DNA from: Gammaproteobacteria bacterium | GTDB lineage: Bacteria; Pseudomonadota; Gammaproteobacteria; HK1 | Assembly: GCA_013042035.1 (NCBI GenBank) | Contig: JABDQX010000029.1 | Span: forward strand, 1 to 11,672 | Length of the DNA: 11,672 bases | Reading direction: 5' to 3' | In this document: piece by piece, positions 1 to 6,243 of the stretch | Numbering within the stretch: the stretch's first letter is position 1 | How the letters are laid out: each line of letters starts with the position of its first letter | The notes under the pieces: generated by a model | Databases searched by the model: none | Told to the model about the DNA's origin: nothing | Seen by the model: only the letters and a program-made list of their open reading frames with translations | Position numbers and translations under genes: made by a program

Positions 1-1
1 C

Positions 2-88
2 GATCACACCTTGTTCGCAAAGGCCGAAGGCAAGATCGTATTTCAAACCAAGGGACCCTACAACCGCAAGTATGTGAACGTCATGTGA
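2..88 (+). CDS. rpmA: 50S ribosomal protein L27, C-terminal end (partial)
   Basis: The window opens inside a reading frame giving 28 residues that start DHTLFAKAEGK and end in YVNVM before a TGA stop at 86-88. The stretch with DHTLFA, a run of basic residues and the motif GPYNRKYV is the characteristic C-terminal third of ribosomal protein L27, a large-subunit protein near the peptidyl transferase centre. The 5' part of the gene lies outside the window. Its position before obg matches the common proteobacterial order rplU-rpmA-obg, which supports the call. The first base of the window belongs to the preceding codon. Confidence 0.93.
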   Translation, partial: DHTLFAKAEGKIVFQTKGPYNRKYVNVM

Positions 89-90
89 AA

Positions 91-170
91 TAATTGATAA
101 TGGATAGTGGATAATTGACCATTATCAACTGTCAATTACCCATTATCAGTTACTACCTATCCACTATTCC
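91..170. repeat. AT-rich imperfect palindromic repeat after rpmA
   Basis: Two bases after the rpmA stop comes an 80-bp stretch built from short repeated and inverted words. TTGATAATGG (94-103) is the exact reverse complement of CCATTATCAA (119-128). ATAGTGGATA (104-113) is the exact reverse complement of TATCCACTAT (158-167). AATTGAC (113-119) pairs with GTCAATT (131-137). CCATTATCA also recurs as a direct repeat near 140-148. The whole can fold in several alternative hairpins. It has no coding potential and sits between the rpmA stop and its terminator, so it looks like an intergenic palindromic repeat insertion. I cannot assign it to a named family. Confidence 0.6.
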
Positions 171-198
171 AAAAACCCGTCTTACGACGGGTTTTTTC
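171..198 (+). terminator. Rho-independent terminator of the rpmA operon
   Basis: AAAAACCCGTC (171-181) and GACGGGTTTTT (186-196) form a perfect 11-bp stem around a TTAC loop, with a run of six T residues. The A-tract upstream makes it potentially bidirectional, but the gene to be terminated is rpmA on the + strand. It implies that obg has its own promoter in 199-321. Confidence 0.88.
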
Positions 199-321
199 TT
201 GACCTATCCCGCATTTGAAAAATGTGCCGCGCACGCTAACGCTCTTCGATTATGATCTTCATGGGATTTGGTAGGTTGTTGTCGGTTCATTGACCGACGT
301 ATTTGTGACGTGGGGGACTAG

Positions 322-1338
322 ATGAAATTCGTCGACGAAGTCAGTATCCGCCTGGAAGCAGGCAATGGGGGCAATGGTTGCCTGAGCTTTCGCCGTGAAA
401 AATACATCCCCAAAGGTGGGCCGGACGGTGGCGATGGTGGCGACGGTGGCGACGTAATACTGATTGCCGATTCCAACCTCAACACGTTGGTGGATTTTCG
501 TTATACCAGGATATTCCGTGCCAAAAGAGGTGAAGATGGCAAAGGCGCGAATCGCAGTGGCGCGCGGGGCGAGAATCGACACATACATGTCCCGATCGGC
601 ACCATGATACTTGATGCCGCGACCAATGAAACAATGGGTGAGCTGCTGACAGCCGACCAGCAGCTACTGATTGCCCGTGGTGGCAAGCGAGGTCTTGGCA
701 ATGCCAGATTCAAAAGCAGCACCAACCGTGCCCCCAGAAAAACCACCGATGGCGAACCCGGTGAAAGTCACGACATTATCCTGGAATTAAAACTCCTTGC
801 CGATGTGGGTTTGTTGGGTCAACCCAACGCGGGTAAATCCACCTTGATTCGCTCGGTATCCGCCGCCAGACCAAAGATTGCAAATTATCCTTTTACCACC
901 TTGTACCCGAATCTGGGCGTGGTGCGTACCGATTCCGAACACAGCTTCGTCATGGCCGACATCCCCGGCTTGATTCCAGGGGCCGCCGAGGGTTTGGGGC
1001 TTGGCATACGTTTCCTCAAACACCTTGCCCGTACACGGCTTTTATTGCATCTGGTGGATATGTCGCCTGAACGAGGAGATTTGCGCGATGATGTCGAATC
1101 CATCGCCGCTGAATTGGAAAAATTCGACTCGGAGCTGGCCAGACGGGAAAGATGGCTGGTTTTCAACAAAATCGATCTATTGCCACCGGATGAACAGGAG
1201 CGGTGCGGGGAAGAACTGGTAGAACAACTGCAATGGGAAGGTCCGGTTTTTCGGATATCGGCCTACACGGGTAAGGGATGTCAGGCGTTGGTTTACCAGG
1301 TGATGGAAGCGTTGTTTGAGCCTGAGTCTGAAGAGTAG
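322..1338 (+). CDS. obg: Obg/CgtA family GTPase (ribosome assembly)
   Basis: This 338-residue protein is the conserved GTPase Obg, which binds the 50S subunit and acts in late ribosome assembly and stress control. Residues 1 to about 158 form the glycine-rich Obg fold (MKFVDEV start, then repeated GGDGG). The G domain follows: P-loop GQPNAGKS at 166-173, G3 DIPG at 213-216, G4 NKID at 282-285 and G5 SAYTGKG at 313-319. The acidic C-terminal extension is short, ending EPESEE; E. coli ObgE is about 390 residues. The ATG at 322 follows a purine-rich GGGGGA at 312-317 and starts with the family's usual MKFVDE. A TATGAT word at 251-256 could be a -10 box, but I see no convincing -35. It lies downstream of rpmA, as in many proteobacteria, but behind a terminator. 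Confidence 0.97.
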   Translation: MKFVDEVSIRLEAGNGGNGCLSFRREKYIPKGGPDGGDGGDGGDVILIADSNLNTLVDFRYTRIFRAKRGEDGKGANRSGARGENRHIHVPIGTMILDAATNETMGELLTADQQLLIARGGKRGLGNARFKSSTNRAPRKTTDGEPGESHDIILELKLLADVGLLGQPNAGKSTLIRSVSAARPKIANYPFTTLYPNLGVVRTDSEHSFVMADIPGLIPGAAEGLGLGIRFLKHLARTRLLLHLVDMSPERGDLRDDVESIAAELEKFDSELARRERWLVFNKIDLLPPDEQERCGEELVEQLQWEGPVFRISAYTGKGCQALVYQVMEALFEPESEE

Positions 1339-1372
1339 AGCAGACGGCCTTATTGCCATGACGCAAAAAGAA

Positions 1373-1393
1373 ACGCCTCCGCAAGGGAGGCGT
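1373..1393. terminator. Hairpin after obg, possible terminator
   Basis: ACGCCTCC (1373-1380) and GGAGGCGT (1386-1393) make a perfect 8-bp stem with a GCAAG loop, 35 bases after the obg stop. The + strand has no T-run after it (CGGGCC follows). On the - strand the stem is followed by TTCTTTTTGCG, so the U-tract is on the wrong side for obg. It may be a degenerate bidirectional terminator or a terminator of an unseen minus-strand transcript. The rest of 1394-1550 shows no gene. Confidence 0.5.
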
Positions 1394-1550
1394 CGGGCCA
1401 GCGATACTCTCACTGGCGGGGTTTATGCGCGCAGCGTAATAGAATAGCTAGGTTCCAGTCAATGTTTTTGCCCTAATTTGTCCAAAGGGTTTGCCTCCAT
1501 AGCCCGTGTCATAAGTTATATTGATGGATTGAACTTCTTCCAACAGAACT

Positions 1551-2714
1551 ATGCCCATGCCAACCGATTCTCTTGCACGTTCAATGATAGATAACCCACA
1601 ACCACAACAAACACCCCGTCGCTGGGTCATCAAGATCGGCAGCGCGTTGCTTACCAATGACGGGCAAGGCCTCGATCACGAGGCGATCCATGTCTGGGCC
1701 GAACAGATGGTGGCATTGGGCAATAACGGCATCGAGCTGGTGCTGGTCTCTTCCGGGGCGGTGGCCGAAGGGATGTGTCGTCTCGGGTGGGAGCGGCGCC
1801 CGGAACAACTGCATAAACTCCAGGCAGCCGCGGCCATTGGCCAGATGGGGCTGGTGCATGCCTATGAGGCATGCTTTCGAGCCCATGGCATCCATACCGC
1901 CCAGGTGCTGCTCACCCATGATGATTTTTTGAATCGGGTGAAATACCTCAATGCACGCGGGACCCTGCGGACCCTGCTTGAACTGGGTGCTATCCCCATT
2001 GTCAACGAGAATGACACCGTGGCTACCGACGAGATTCGTCTGGGGGATAACGATACCCTGGCCGGATTGGTGGCGAATCTCGTGGAGGCCGAGCGGCTGG
2101 TGATACTGACCGATCAGGCGGGACTCTTTACGGCGGACCCGAGGCGGGATCCGGAGGCGAGTCTCATCAGCGTGGCCAACGTCGGTGATGTGGGGCTCGA
2201 AGCCATGGCCGGGGAAGGCGGTACCCTTGGTCGTGGGGGAATGCGCACCAAACTGGATGCGGCGGCATTTGCGGCGCGTTCCGGAACCGATACGGTCATT
2301 GCATCGGGTCGGACTCGGGATGTGCTGATACGGCTTGCCGCTGGCGAGGAGATTGGCTCCCTGTTAAAACCCAATCAACCACCGCTCGCGGCCCGCAAGC
2401 GCTGGCTGGCGGGGCCTCCCACGGTGCGAAGCAAATTGATCCTTGATGCCGGTGCTGTCCATGCACTTTGCGATGCGGGTAAAAGCCTGCTCGGCGTTGG
2501 TATATTGGGCGTTGAAGGGAATTTCGCGCGCGGCGAGGTGGTGGCGTGCCTCGACCGGAATCGCCGGGAGATCGCGCGGGGTCTTGCCAACTACAATGCG
2601 AAGGAAACCCGAAAGCTCGCGGGTCAGTCCAGCGATCGAATCGGGGAGATATTGGGGTACGTAAACGAACCGGAGGTCATCCATCGGGACAACCTCGTAT
2701 TGATTAGCGGGTGA
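1551..2714 (+). CDS. proB: Glutamate 5-kinase
   Basis: ProB phosphorylates L-glutamate with ATP to gamma-glutamyl phosphate, the first and feedback-regulated step of proline synthesis in the cytosol. The 387-residue protein has an amino-acid-kinase domain beginning at VIKIGS (26-31), with NENDT at 152-156 and the glycine-rich GTLGRGGMRTK loop further on. A PUA domain fills roughly the last 100 residues, from about RKRWLAGPP to the C-terminus. E. coli ProB is 367 residues and lacks the 20-odd-residue N-terminal stretch seen here. ATGs at 1551, 1557 and 1584 are all possible and none has a good ribosome site; an in-frame TGA at 1530-1532 limits the upstream side. The partner gene proA is not in the window. 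The gene follows obg as in many beta/gammaproteobacteria. Confidence 0.95.
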   Translation: MPMPTDSLARSMIDNPQPQQTPRRWVIKIGSALLTNDGQGLDHEAIHVWAEQMVALGNNGIELVLVSSGAVAEGMCRLGWERRPEQLHKLQAAAAIGQMGLVHAYEACFRAHGIHTAQVLLTHDDFLNRVKYLNARGTLRTLLELGAIPIVNENDTVATDEIRLGDNDTLAGLVANLVEAERLVILTDQAGLFTADPRRDPEASLISVANVGDVGLEAMAGEGGTLGRGGMRTKLDAAAFAARSGTDTVIASGRTRDVLIRLAAGEEIGSLLKPNQPPLAARKRWLAGPPTVRSKLILDAGAVHALCDAGKSLLGVGILGVEGNFARGEVVACLDRNRREIARGLANYNAKETRKLAGQSSDRIGEILGYVNEPEVIHRDNLVLISG

Positions 2715-2729
2715 CCTTGCTTCGCAAGA

Positions 2730-3008
2730 TTATTCCGATACCGGGGCCGAAAGGTTCTTTATGTGGGCGCTCAGGCGGTGTTTGTGACGGGCTGCCTTGT
2801 TTTTGTGGATGATCCCTCGCCCCGCCATGCGGTCGATAACGGGAACCGCTACACTGAAGGCGCGCTGGGCTTCCTCTTTGTCACCGAGGTCGATAGCCTT
2901 TTTTACCTTCTTGAGGTAAGTACGCAGCATGGAACGCCGACTGGCATTCTGAAGGCGATTTTTTTCCGCCTGACGAGCACGTTTTCTGGGTTGCGGTGAA
3001 TTGGCCAC
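2730..3008 (-). CDS. rpsT: 30S ribosomal protein S20
   Basis: The 92-residue, very basic protein begins MANSPQPRKRARQAEKNR and contains RSMLRTYLKKVKKAI and a C-terminal GIIHKNKAARHKHRLS, the standard S20 sequence (about 87 residues in E. coli). S20 binds 16S rRNA early in small-subunit assembly. The start is GTG at 3006-3008 on the minus strand, preceded by AGGAT about 10 bases upstream; a non-ATG start also occurs in E. coli rpsT (TTG). It converges on proB with only 15 bases between the stops; a weak CTTGC/GCAAG hairpin lies there. Its leader would run into the inverted-repeat element at 3041-3159 if the promoter lies beyond it. Confidence 0.96.
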   Translation of the reverse strand: MANSPQPRKRARQAEKNRLQNASRRSMLRTYLKKVKKAIDLGDKEEAQRAFSVAVPVIDRMAGRGIIHKNKAARHKHRLSAHIKNLSAPVSE

Positions 3009-3033
3009 GGTTTGGTCTATCCTAAATACATAT

Positions 3034-3166
3034 CAAGTAATTCCGCGTGTAACTTTTCCCATACCTACTGTTTTCAGCCGGTCACGGCAGCGAAGGATCT
3101 TGCTGAACGATGACACCATGGATAAACCAGCGGCTTATGGGAAAAGTTGCGCGCGGTGGCAAGTAA
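3034..3166. mobile_element. MITE-like inverted-repeat element with 7-bp flanking direct repeats
   Basis: Positions 3043-3063 and 3136-3156 are inverted copies matching at 19 of 21 positions; the two differences would be G-U pairs in RNA. Inside are nested complements: AGCCG/CGGCT (3076-3080/3131-3135), GTCA/TGAC (3081-3084/3111-3114) and CAGC/GCTG (3088-3091/3102-3105) with AAG/CTT at the tip, so the whole could fold as one long hairpin. CAAGTAA stands directly outside both ends (3034-3040 and 3160-3166), resembling a target-site duplication around an element of about 119 bp (3041-3159). There is no credible gene inside. The alternative is a structured leader of rpsT or of the downstream operon. 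No family was recognised. Confidence 0.55.
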
Positions 3167-3227
3167 AAAGAAGATGCGAACTATGCGGTTTTATGTTTCT
3201 ATTGTCAATGCTTACTCACTCACTTAT

Positions 3228-3231
3228 GGAG
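3228..3231 (+). promoter_or_regulatory. Ribosome binding site fixing the GTG start of the tautomerase
   Basis: GGAG at 3228-3231, followed by AAAA, lies 9 bases before GTG at 3241. It supports GTG rather than the in-frame ATG at 3226, which overlaps this site. The choice decides whether the protein begins Met-Pro. Confidence 0.75.
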
Positions 3232-3240
3232 AAAACTAAC

Positions 3241-3585
3241 GTGCCCTATCTCAAGATCCAAACGAATGTTGCCGCCGACAGCGCCAGGGATAAAGCGTTT
3301 CTGGGAAGGATATCGGCAACTATCGCGGAACAACTGGGAAAACCCACGCGCTATATGATGGCTGCCATCGATACCGATTGCACCATGAACTTTGCGGGAA
3401 ACGATGAACCACTGGCCTTTGTGGAACTAAAGGGAATCGGTCTGCCGCTATCGCGGACGGAGAGTCTGTCCGGCACACTCTGCGAATCGATTTCTACGGA
3501 ACTCAATATCCCACGGGACCGCATTTACATCGTGTTCGCGGATGTCCCACGCGCCATGTGGGGCTGGAATGGCGGAACATTCTGA
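3241..3585 (+). CDS. MIF-like tautomerase superfamily protein
   Basis: From the GTG at 3241 the protein is 114 residues, close to mammalian macrophage migration inhibitory factor. The start PYLKIQTNV parallels PMFIVNTNV of MIF, and the end MWGWNGGTF parallels VGWNNSTFA. After Met removal the catalytic Pro1 is present. The MIF Lys32 position is Lys33 (GKP), the Ile64 position is kept in KGIG, and Tyr95 is kept in RIYI, while MIF Asn97 is Val. The CxxC of mammalian MIF is absent. The family folds as trimers and catalyses keto-enol tautomerisation of model substrates; the natural bacterial substrate is unknown. An upstream ATG at 3226 would bury the proline behind five residues, so GTG is preferred. 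Its stop lies 2 bases before the ccoI start, suggesting one operon. Confidence 0.88.
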   Translation: MPYLKIQTNVAADSARDKAFLGRISATIAEQLGKPTRYMMAAIDTDCTMNFAGNDEPLAFVELKGIGLPLSRTESLSGTLCESISTELNIPRDRIYIVFADVPRAMWGWNGGTF

Positions 3586-3587
3586 CA

Positions 3588-6176
3588 ATGCCCGAAACCA
3601 AATGTTTCCATTGTAGCCTTCCCCTGCCACCTGCCAACGAGATTGTCGTCGCAACCATACAGGGCGAGAGACAGGAATTTTGTTGTCATGGATGCAAAGG
3701 AGTGTGTGAGGCGATTCACGCGGCGGGACTCGATGGTTTTTACAACCGCACACTGGACAATACGCCCTTGGCGCCGCCACCGGAACCTGTCAAGGATCTG
3801 GAGGTGTTCGATCTGGACGACGTGCAGCGCGAGTACGTATCACATCGTGGGGAAGAAAGAGAGATCGATCTCATGGTCGAAGGGATTCACTGTGCGGCCT
3901 GTGTGTGGTTGATCGAGCGCGCCCTTGCGCAAACCGAAGGCGTGGCGCGGGCCGATGTGAATCTGACGACAAAACGTCTCAAGGTCCGCTGGCACAATGG
4001 AAAGGTCCGTCTTTCGGAGATCATGCGCCGTTTGGGGGGTATCGGTTATACCGTGATGCCTTTCGACCCGGAAGCGCAGGAAAATCGCTTGCAGCGCGAA
4101 AATCGTGCCTTGCTGTTCCGGATGGCTTTTGCCGGCTTTGCCATGATGAACCTCTTATGGGTCTCCATTGCCCTCTATGCCGGTGCGGATCAGGGTGAGT
4201 TTCGCACATTATTTCATTGGGTTGGTTTTTCACTGGCGACACCGACCCTTCTCTACTCGGGGTTCCCCTTTTTCCGAAGCGCCGCAATCGGATTGCGCCA
4301 TGGTCATCTGGGTATGGATCTGCCCATTGCCATCGGTGCCGGTGTCACATACCTCTATTCGGTGTATGTAACCGTTGCCGAACCGGCGACAGGCGCGGTT
4401 TATTACGATACCGTCGTAAACTTTTTGTTTGTCATCTTGATCGGGCGCTATCTGGAGGCCATATCGAAACGTAGAGCGCTCAGCGCCACCCAGCGCCTGC
4501 TGGATCTGCAACCACGGGCGGCGATGGTTATGCGAGACAACGAATGGCGCCTTGTCTCCACTCGTTCTCTGGTATTGGGCGAGCTGGTGTTGGTGAAACC
4601 GGGAGAGCGAATACCCGTGGACGGCGCCATCGTCAGTGGAACCAGCACGGTGGATGAATCCATGCTGACAGGGGAATCGGAGCCGGTGGACAAAGCGGCG
4701 GCAGATACGGTCTCGGCCGGTACCATGAATATCCAAGGCGCCCTGGAAGTCCGTATTACCCATCTTCTAGGCGAAACGGCGCTTGGCCGGATTATCCATC
4801 TGGTAGAATCCGCGCAAGCCGGTAAGGCATCGATTCAGCAGCTGGCGGACCGGATCGTCCCATGGTTCGTTGCCACGACATTATTCCTTGCCCTTGCTAC
4901 CTTCTCATGGTGGATAAACACGGATTTTGAAATAGCCTTAATGGCGGCAACGGCGGTGCTTATCATCACCTGTCCGTGTGCCTTTGGTCTTGCCACTCCC
5001 ATGGCCATTGCCGTGGCCGCCGGGATCGGTGCCCGCCACGGTATCCTGATCAAGAACGGCAGCGTGCTGGAGTCGCTTTCCCGCATCAACCATTTTGTCT
5101 TTGATAAAACCGGAACGCTTACCCACGGCCAGATGACGCTGACCTCCCTGCACACGGAAACGCTATCCTGGGTGCGTGATGGGGCAGGTGATGGATCGGG
5201 CGAAGAAGCACCCCACTGTCCTCGGGTACTGCAACCCGTGCTAGCCCGGATTGCCGCGCTCGAGCGTTACTCGGAGCATCCCCTTGCGACGGCAATTGTT
5301 GCTTGTGCCGAGAAAACCCCCGATCTCAATATCAACTTTCCTAATGGAGAATTATCCGTCACGAATTTCTCGAATCATCCGGGATTCGGTATTCGGGCCG
5401 AAGTCAACGGTGAGATTGTGTTGATGGGCTCGGCAAACTGGCTCAGGCGTCATCGTGTCTCTCTGTCTCCGGTATTACAGGCGCATGCCATCAGATTGGA
5501 GAAAAAAGGCACGATTTGTCTGCATTGCGCCATCGGAGGAAAAGACACGGCGTTGATAGGTATAGAGGATCGGCTCCGGGAAGATGCTGGAGATCTCGTC
5601 GACGCATTACGCCATCGGGAGATCCAAATGACACTGCTGAGCGGTGATCGGAGAACGGTCGCCCAAGCCGTGGCCGAACGGCTCGGTGGCATGGCGGTGA
5701 TCTCGGAGGTTTTACCGGAAGACAAAAGCCAGGTGATCTCAAGGCTTCAGAAAGCAGGACGACGGGTCGCCATGATAGGAGATGGCGTCAACGATGCCCC
5801 TGCATTGTCATGCGCCGATGTGGGTATTGCACTTGGCTCGGGTACGGATGTCTCCGCGGAAAGCGCCGATATCATACTCATGCATAACAAACTGGGCGAT
5901 GTGCTGGCGGCAACGGCCCTGGCGCGTAGAACACTGCGTACGATTTACCAAAACATCGGCATTTCTATCCTCTACAATGTGATTATGGTGCCGCTGGCCA
6001 TGGCTGCCGTTATAACACCCCTGCTGGCGGCCGTTTCCATGCCTATTAGTTCATTGGTTGTCATCGCAAATGCCGCACGTATTCGGAGGTTATTCAATGG
6101 ACGTCATTTACGGATTGATTCCGGGCATGGTAGTGCTCGGTCTAATCACGCTCGGCGTATTCATATGGGCCGCTAG
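3588..6176 (+). CDS. ccoI: cbb3-oxidase-associated copper P1B-type ATPase
   Basis: This 862-residue membrane ATPase exports copper needed to assemble cytochrome cbb3 oxidase. An N-terminal Cys cluster (CFHC at 6-9, CCHGC at 32-36) is the metal-binding region typical of the CcoI/FixI group. A heavy-metal domain with CAAC at 102-105 follows, then hydrophobic segments, actuator TGES at 361-364, transmembrane metal site CPC at 462-464, phosphorylation motif DKTGT at 506-510, SEHP at 562-565 and GDGVND at 731-736. The ATG at 3588 is preferred; a GTG at 3558 would overlap the tautomerase by 28 bases. The C-terminus is odd: after IANAARIRRLF it runs about 26 residues that are ccoS DNA in another frame, giving an 80-bp overlap. 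The oxidase genes ccoNOQP are not in the window. Confidence 0.93.
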   Translation: MPETKCFHCSLPLPPANEIVVATIQGERQEFCCHGCKGVCEAIHAAGLDGFYNRTLDNTPLAPPPEPVKDLEVFDLDDVQREYVSHRGEEREIDLMVEGIHCAACVWLIERALAQTEGVARADVNLTTKRLKVRWHNGKVRLSEIMRRLGGIGYTVMPFDPEAQENRLQRENRALLFRMAFAGFAMMNLLWVSIALYAGADQGEFRTLFHWVGFSLATPTLLYSGFPFFRSAAIGLRHGHLGMDLPIAIGAGVTYLYSVYVTVAEPATGAVYYDTVVNFLFVILIGRYLEAISKRRALSATQRLLDLQPRAAMVMRDNEWRLVSTRSLVLGELVLVKPGERIPVDGAIVSGTSTVDESMLTGESEPVDKAAADTVSAGTMNIQGALEVRITHLLGETALGRIIHLVESAQAGKASIQQLADRIVPWFVATTLFLALATFSWWINTDFEIALMAATAVLIITCPCAFGLATPMAIAVAAGIGARHGILIKNGSVLESLSRINHFVFDKTGTLTHGQMTLTSLHTETLSWVRDGAGDGSGEEAPHCPRVLQPVLARIAALERYSEHPLATAIVACAEKTPDLNINFPNGELSVTNFSNHPGFGIRAEVNGEIVLMGSANWLRRHRVSLSPVLQAHAIRLEKKGTICLHCAIGGKDTALIGIEDRLREDAGDLVDALRHREIQMTLLSGDRRTVAQAVAERLGGMAVISEVLPEDKSQVISRLQKAGRRVAMIGDGVNDAPALSCADVGIALGSGTDVSAESADIILMHNKLGDVLAATALARRTLRTIYQNIGISILYNVIMVPLAMAAVITPLLAAVSMPISSLVVIANAARIRRLFNGRHLRIDSGHGSARSNHARRIHMGR
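6085..6089 (+). promoter_or_regulatory. Ribosome binding site of ccoS inside ccoI
   Basis: GGAGG at 6085-6089 is 7 bases before ATG 6097 and lies within the ccoI reading frame. It identifies the real start of the short ccoS gene and suggests translational coupling with ccoI. Confidence 0.8.
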
Positions 6177-6243
6177 AAGCGGGCAATTCGATGATATGGA
6201 TGGGGATGGGTCGAGGATTTTGATGGAAGACGATGATTTATAA
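6097..6243 (+). CDS. ccoS: cbb3-type oxidase assembly protein CcoS
   Basis: A 48-residue protein with one transmembrane helix (about residues 4-26, from IYGLIPG through FIWAARSG) and an acidic tail containing SGQFDDMDGDGSRILMEDDD. The SGQFDD and RIL(M/F)(D/E)D words are the CcoS signature. CcoS is a small inner-membrane protein needed for cofactor maturation of cytochrome cbb3 oxidase and is usually encoded right after ccoI, as here. The start is set by a strong GGAGG seven bases upstream. The gene overlaps the ccoI end by 80 bases in a different frame. Its last codon and stop (TTATAA, 6238-6243) are also the last codon and stop of the gene on the other strand. Confidence 0.93.
   Translation: MDVIYGLIPGMVVLGLITLGVFIWAARSGQFDDMDGDGSRILMEDDDL

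Noticed and set aside
199..256. sigma-70 promoter for obg using TTGACC (199) or TTGAAA (215)
   Set aside because: Neither -35 word has an acceptable -10 box at 15-19 bases; TATGAT at 251-256 has no matching -35. A promoter is expected here but cannot be placed.
2715..2729. CTTGC/GCAAG hairpin between proB and rpsT as a bidirectional terminator
   Set aside because: The stem is only 5 bp and there is no T-run on either side, so it is not a supported terminator.
3001..3240. Upstream extension of the tautomerase frame from a TTG at 3001
   Set aside because: It would overlap the rpsT start, run through the inverted-repeat element and bury the catalytic proline. The GTG at 3241 has a good ribosome site and gives the family length.
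4230..4763. 177-codon minus-strand open frame within ccoI
   Set aside because: It is antisense to the conserved ATPase and its translation looks like a reading shadow (His/Arg/Gln-rich, no domain).
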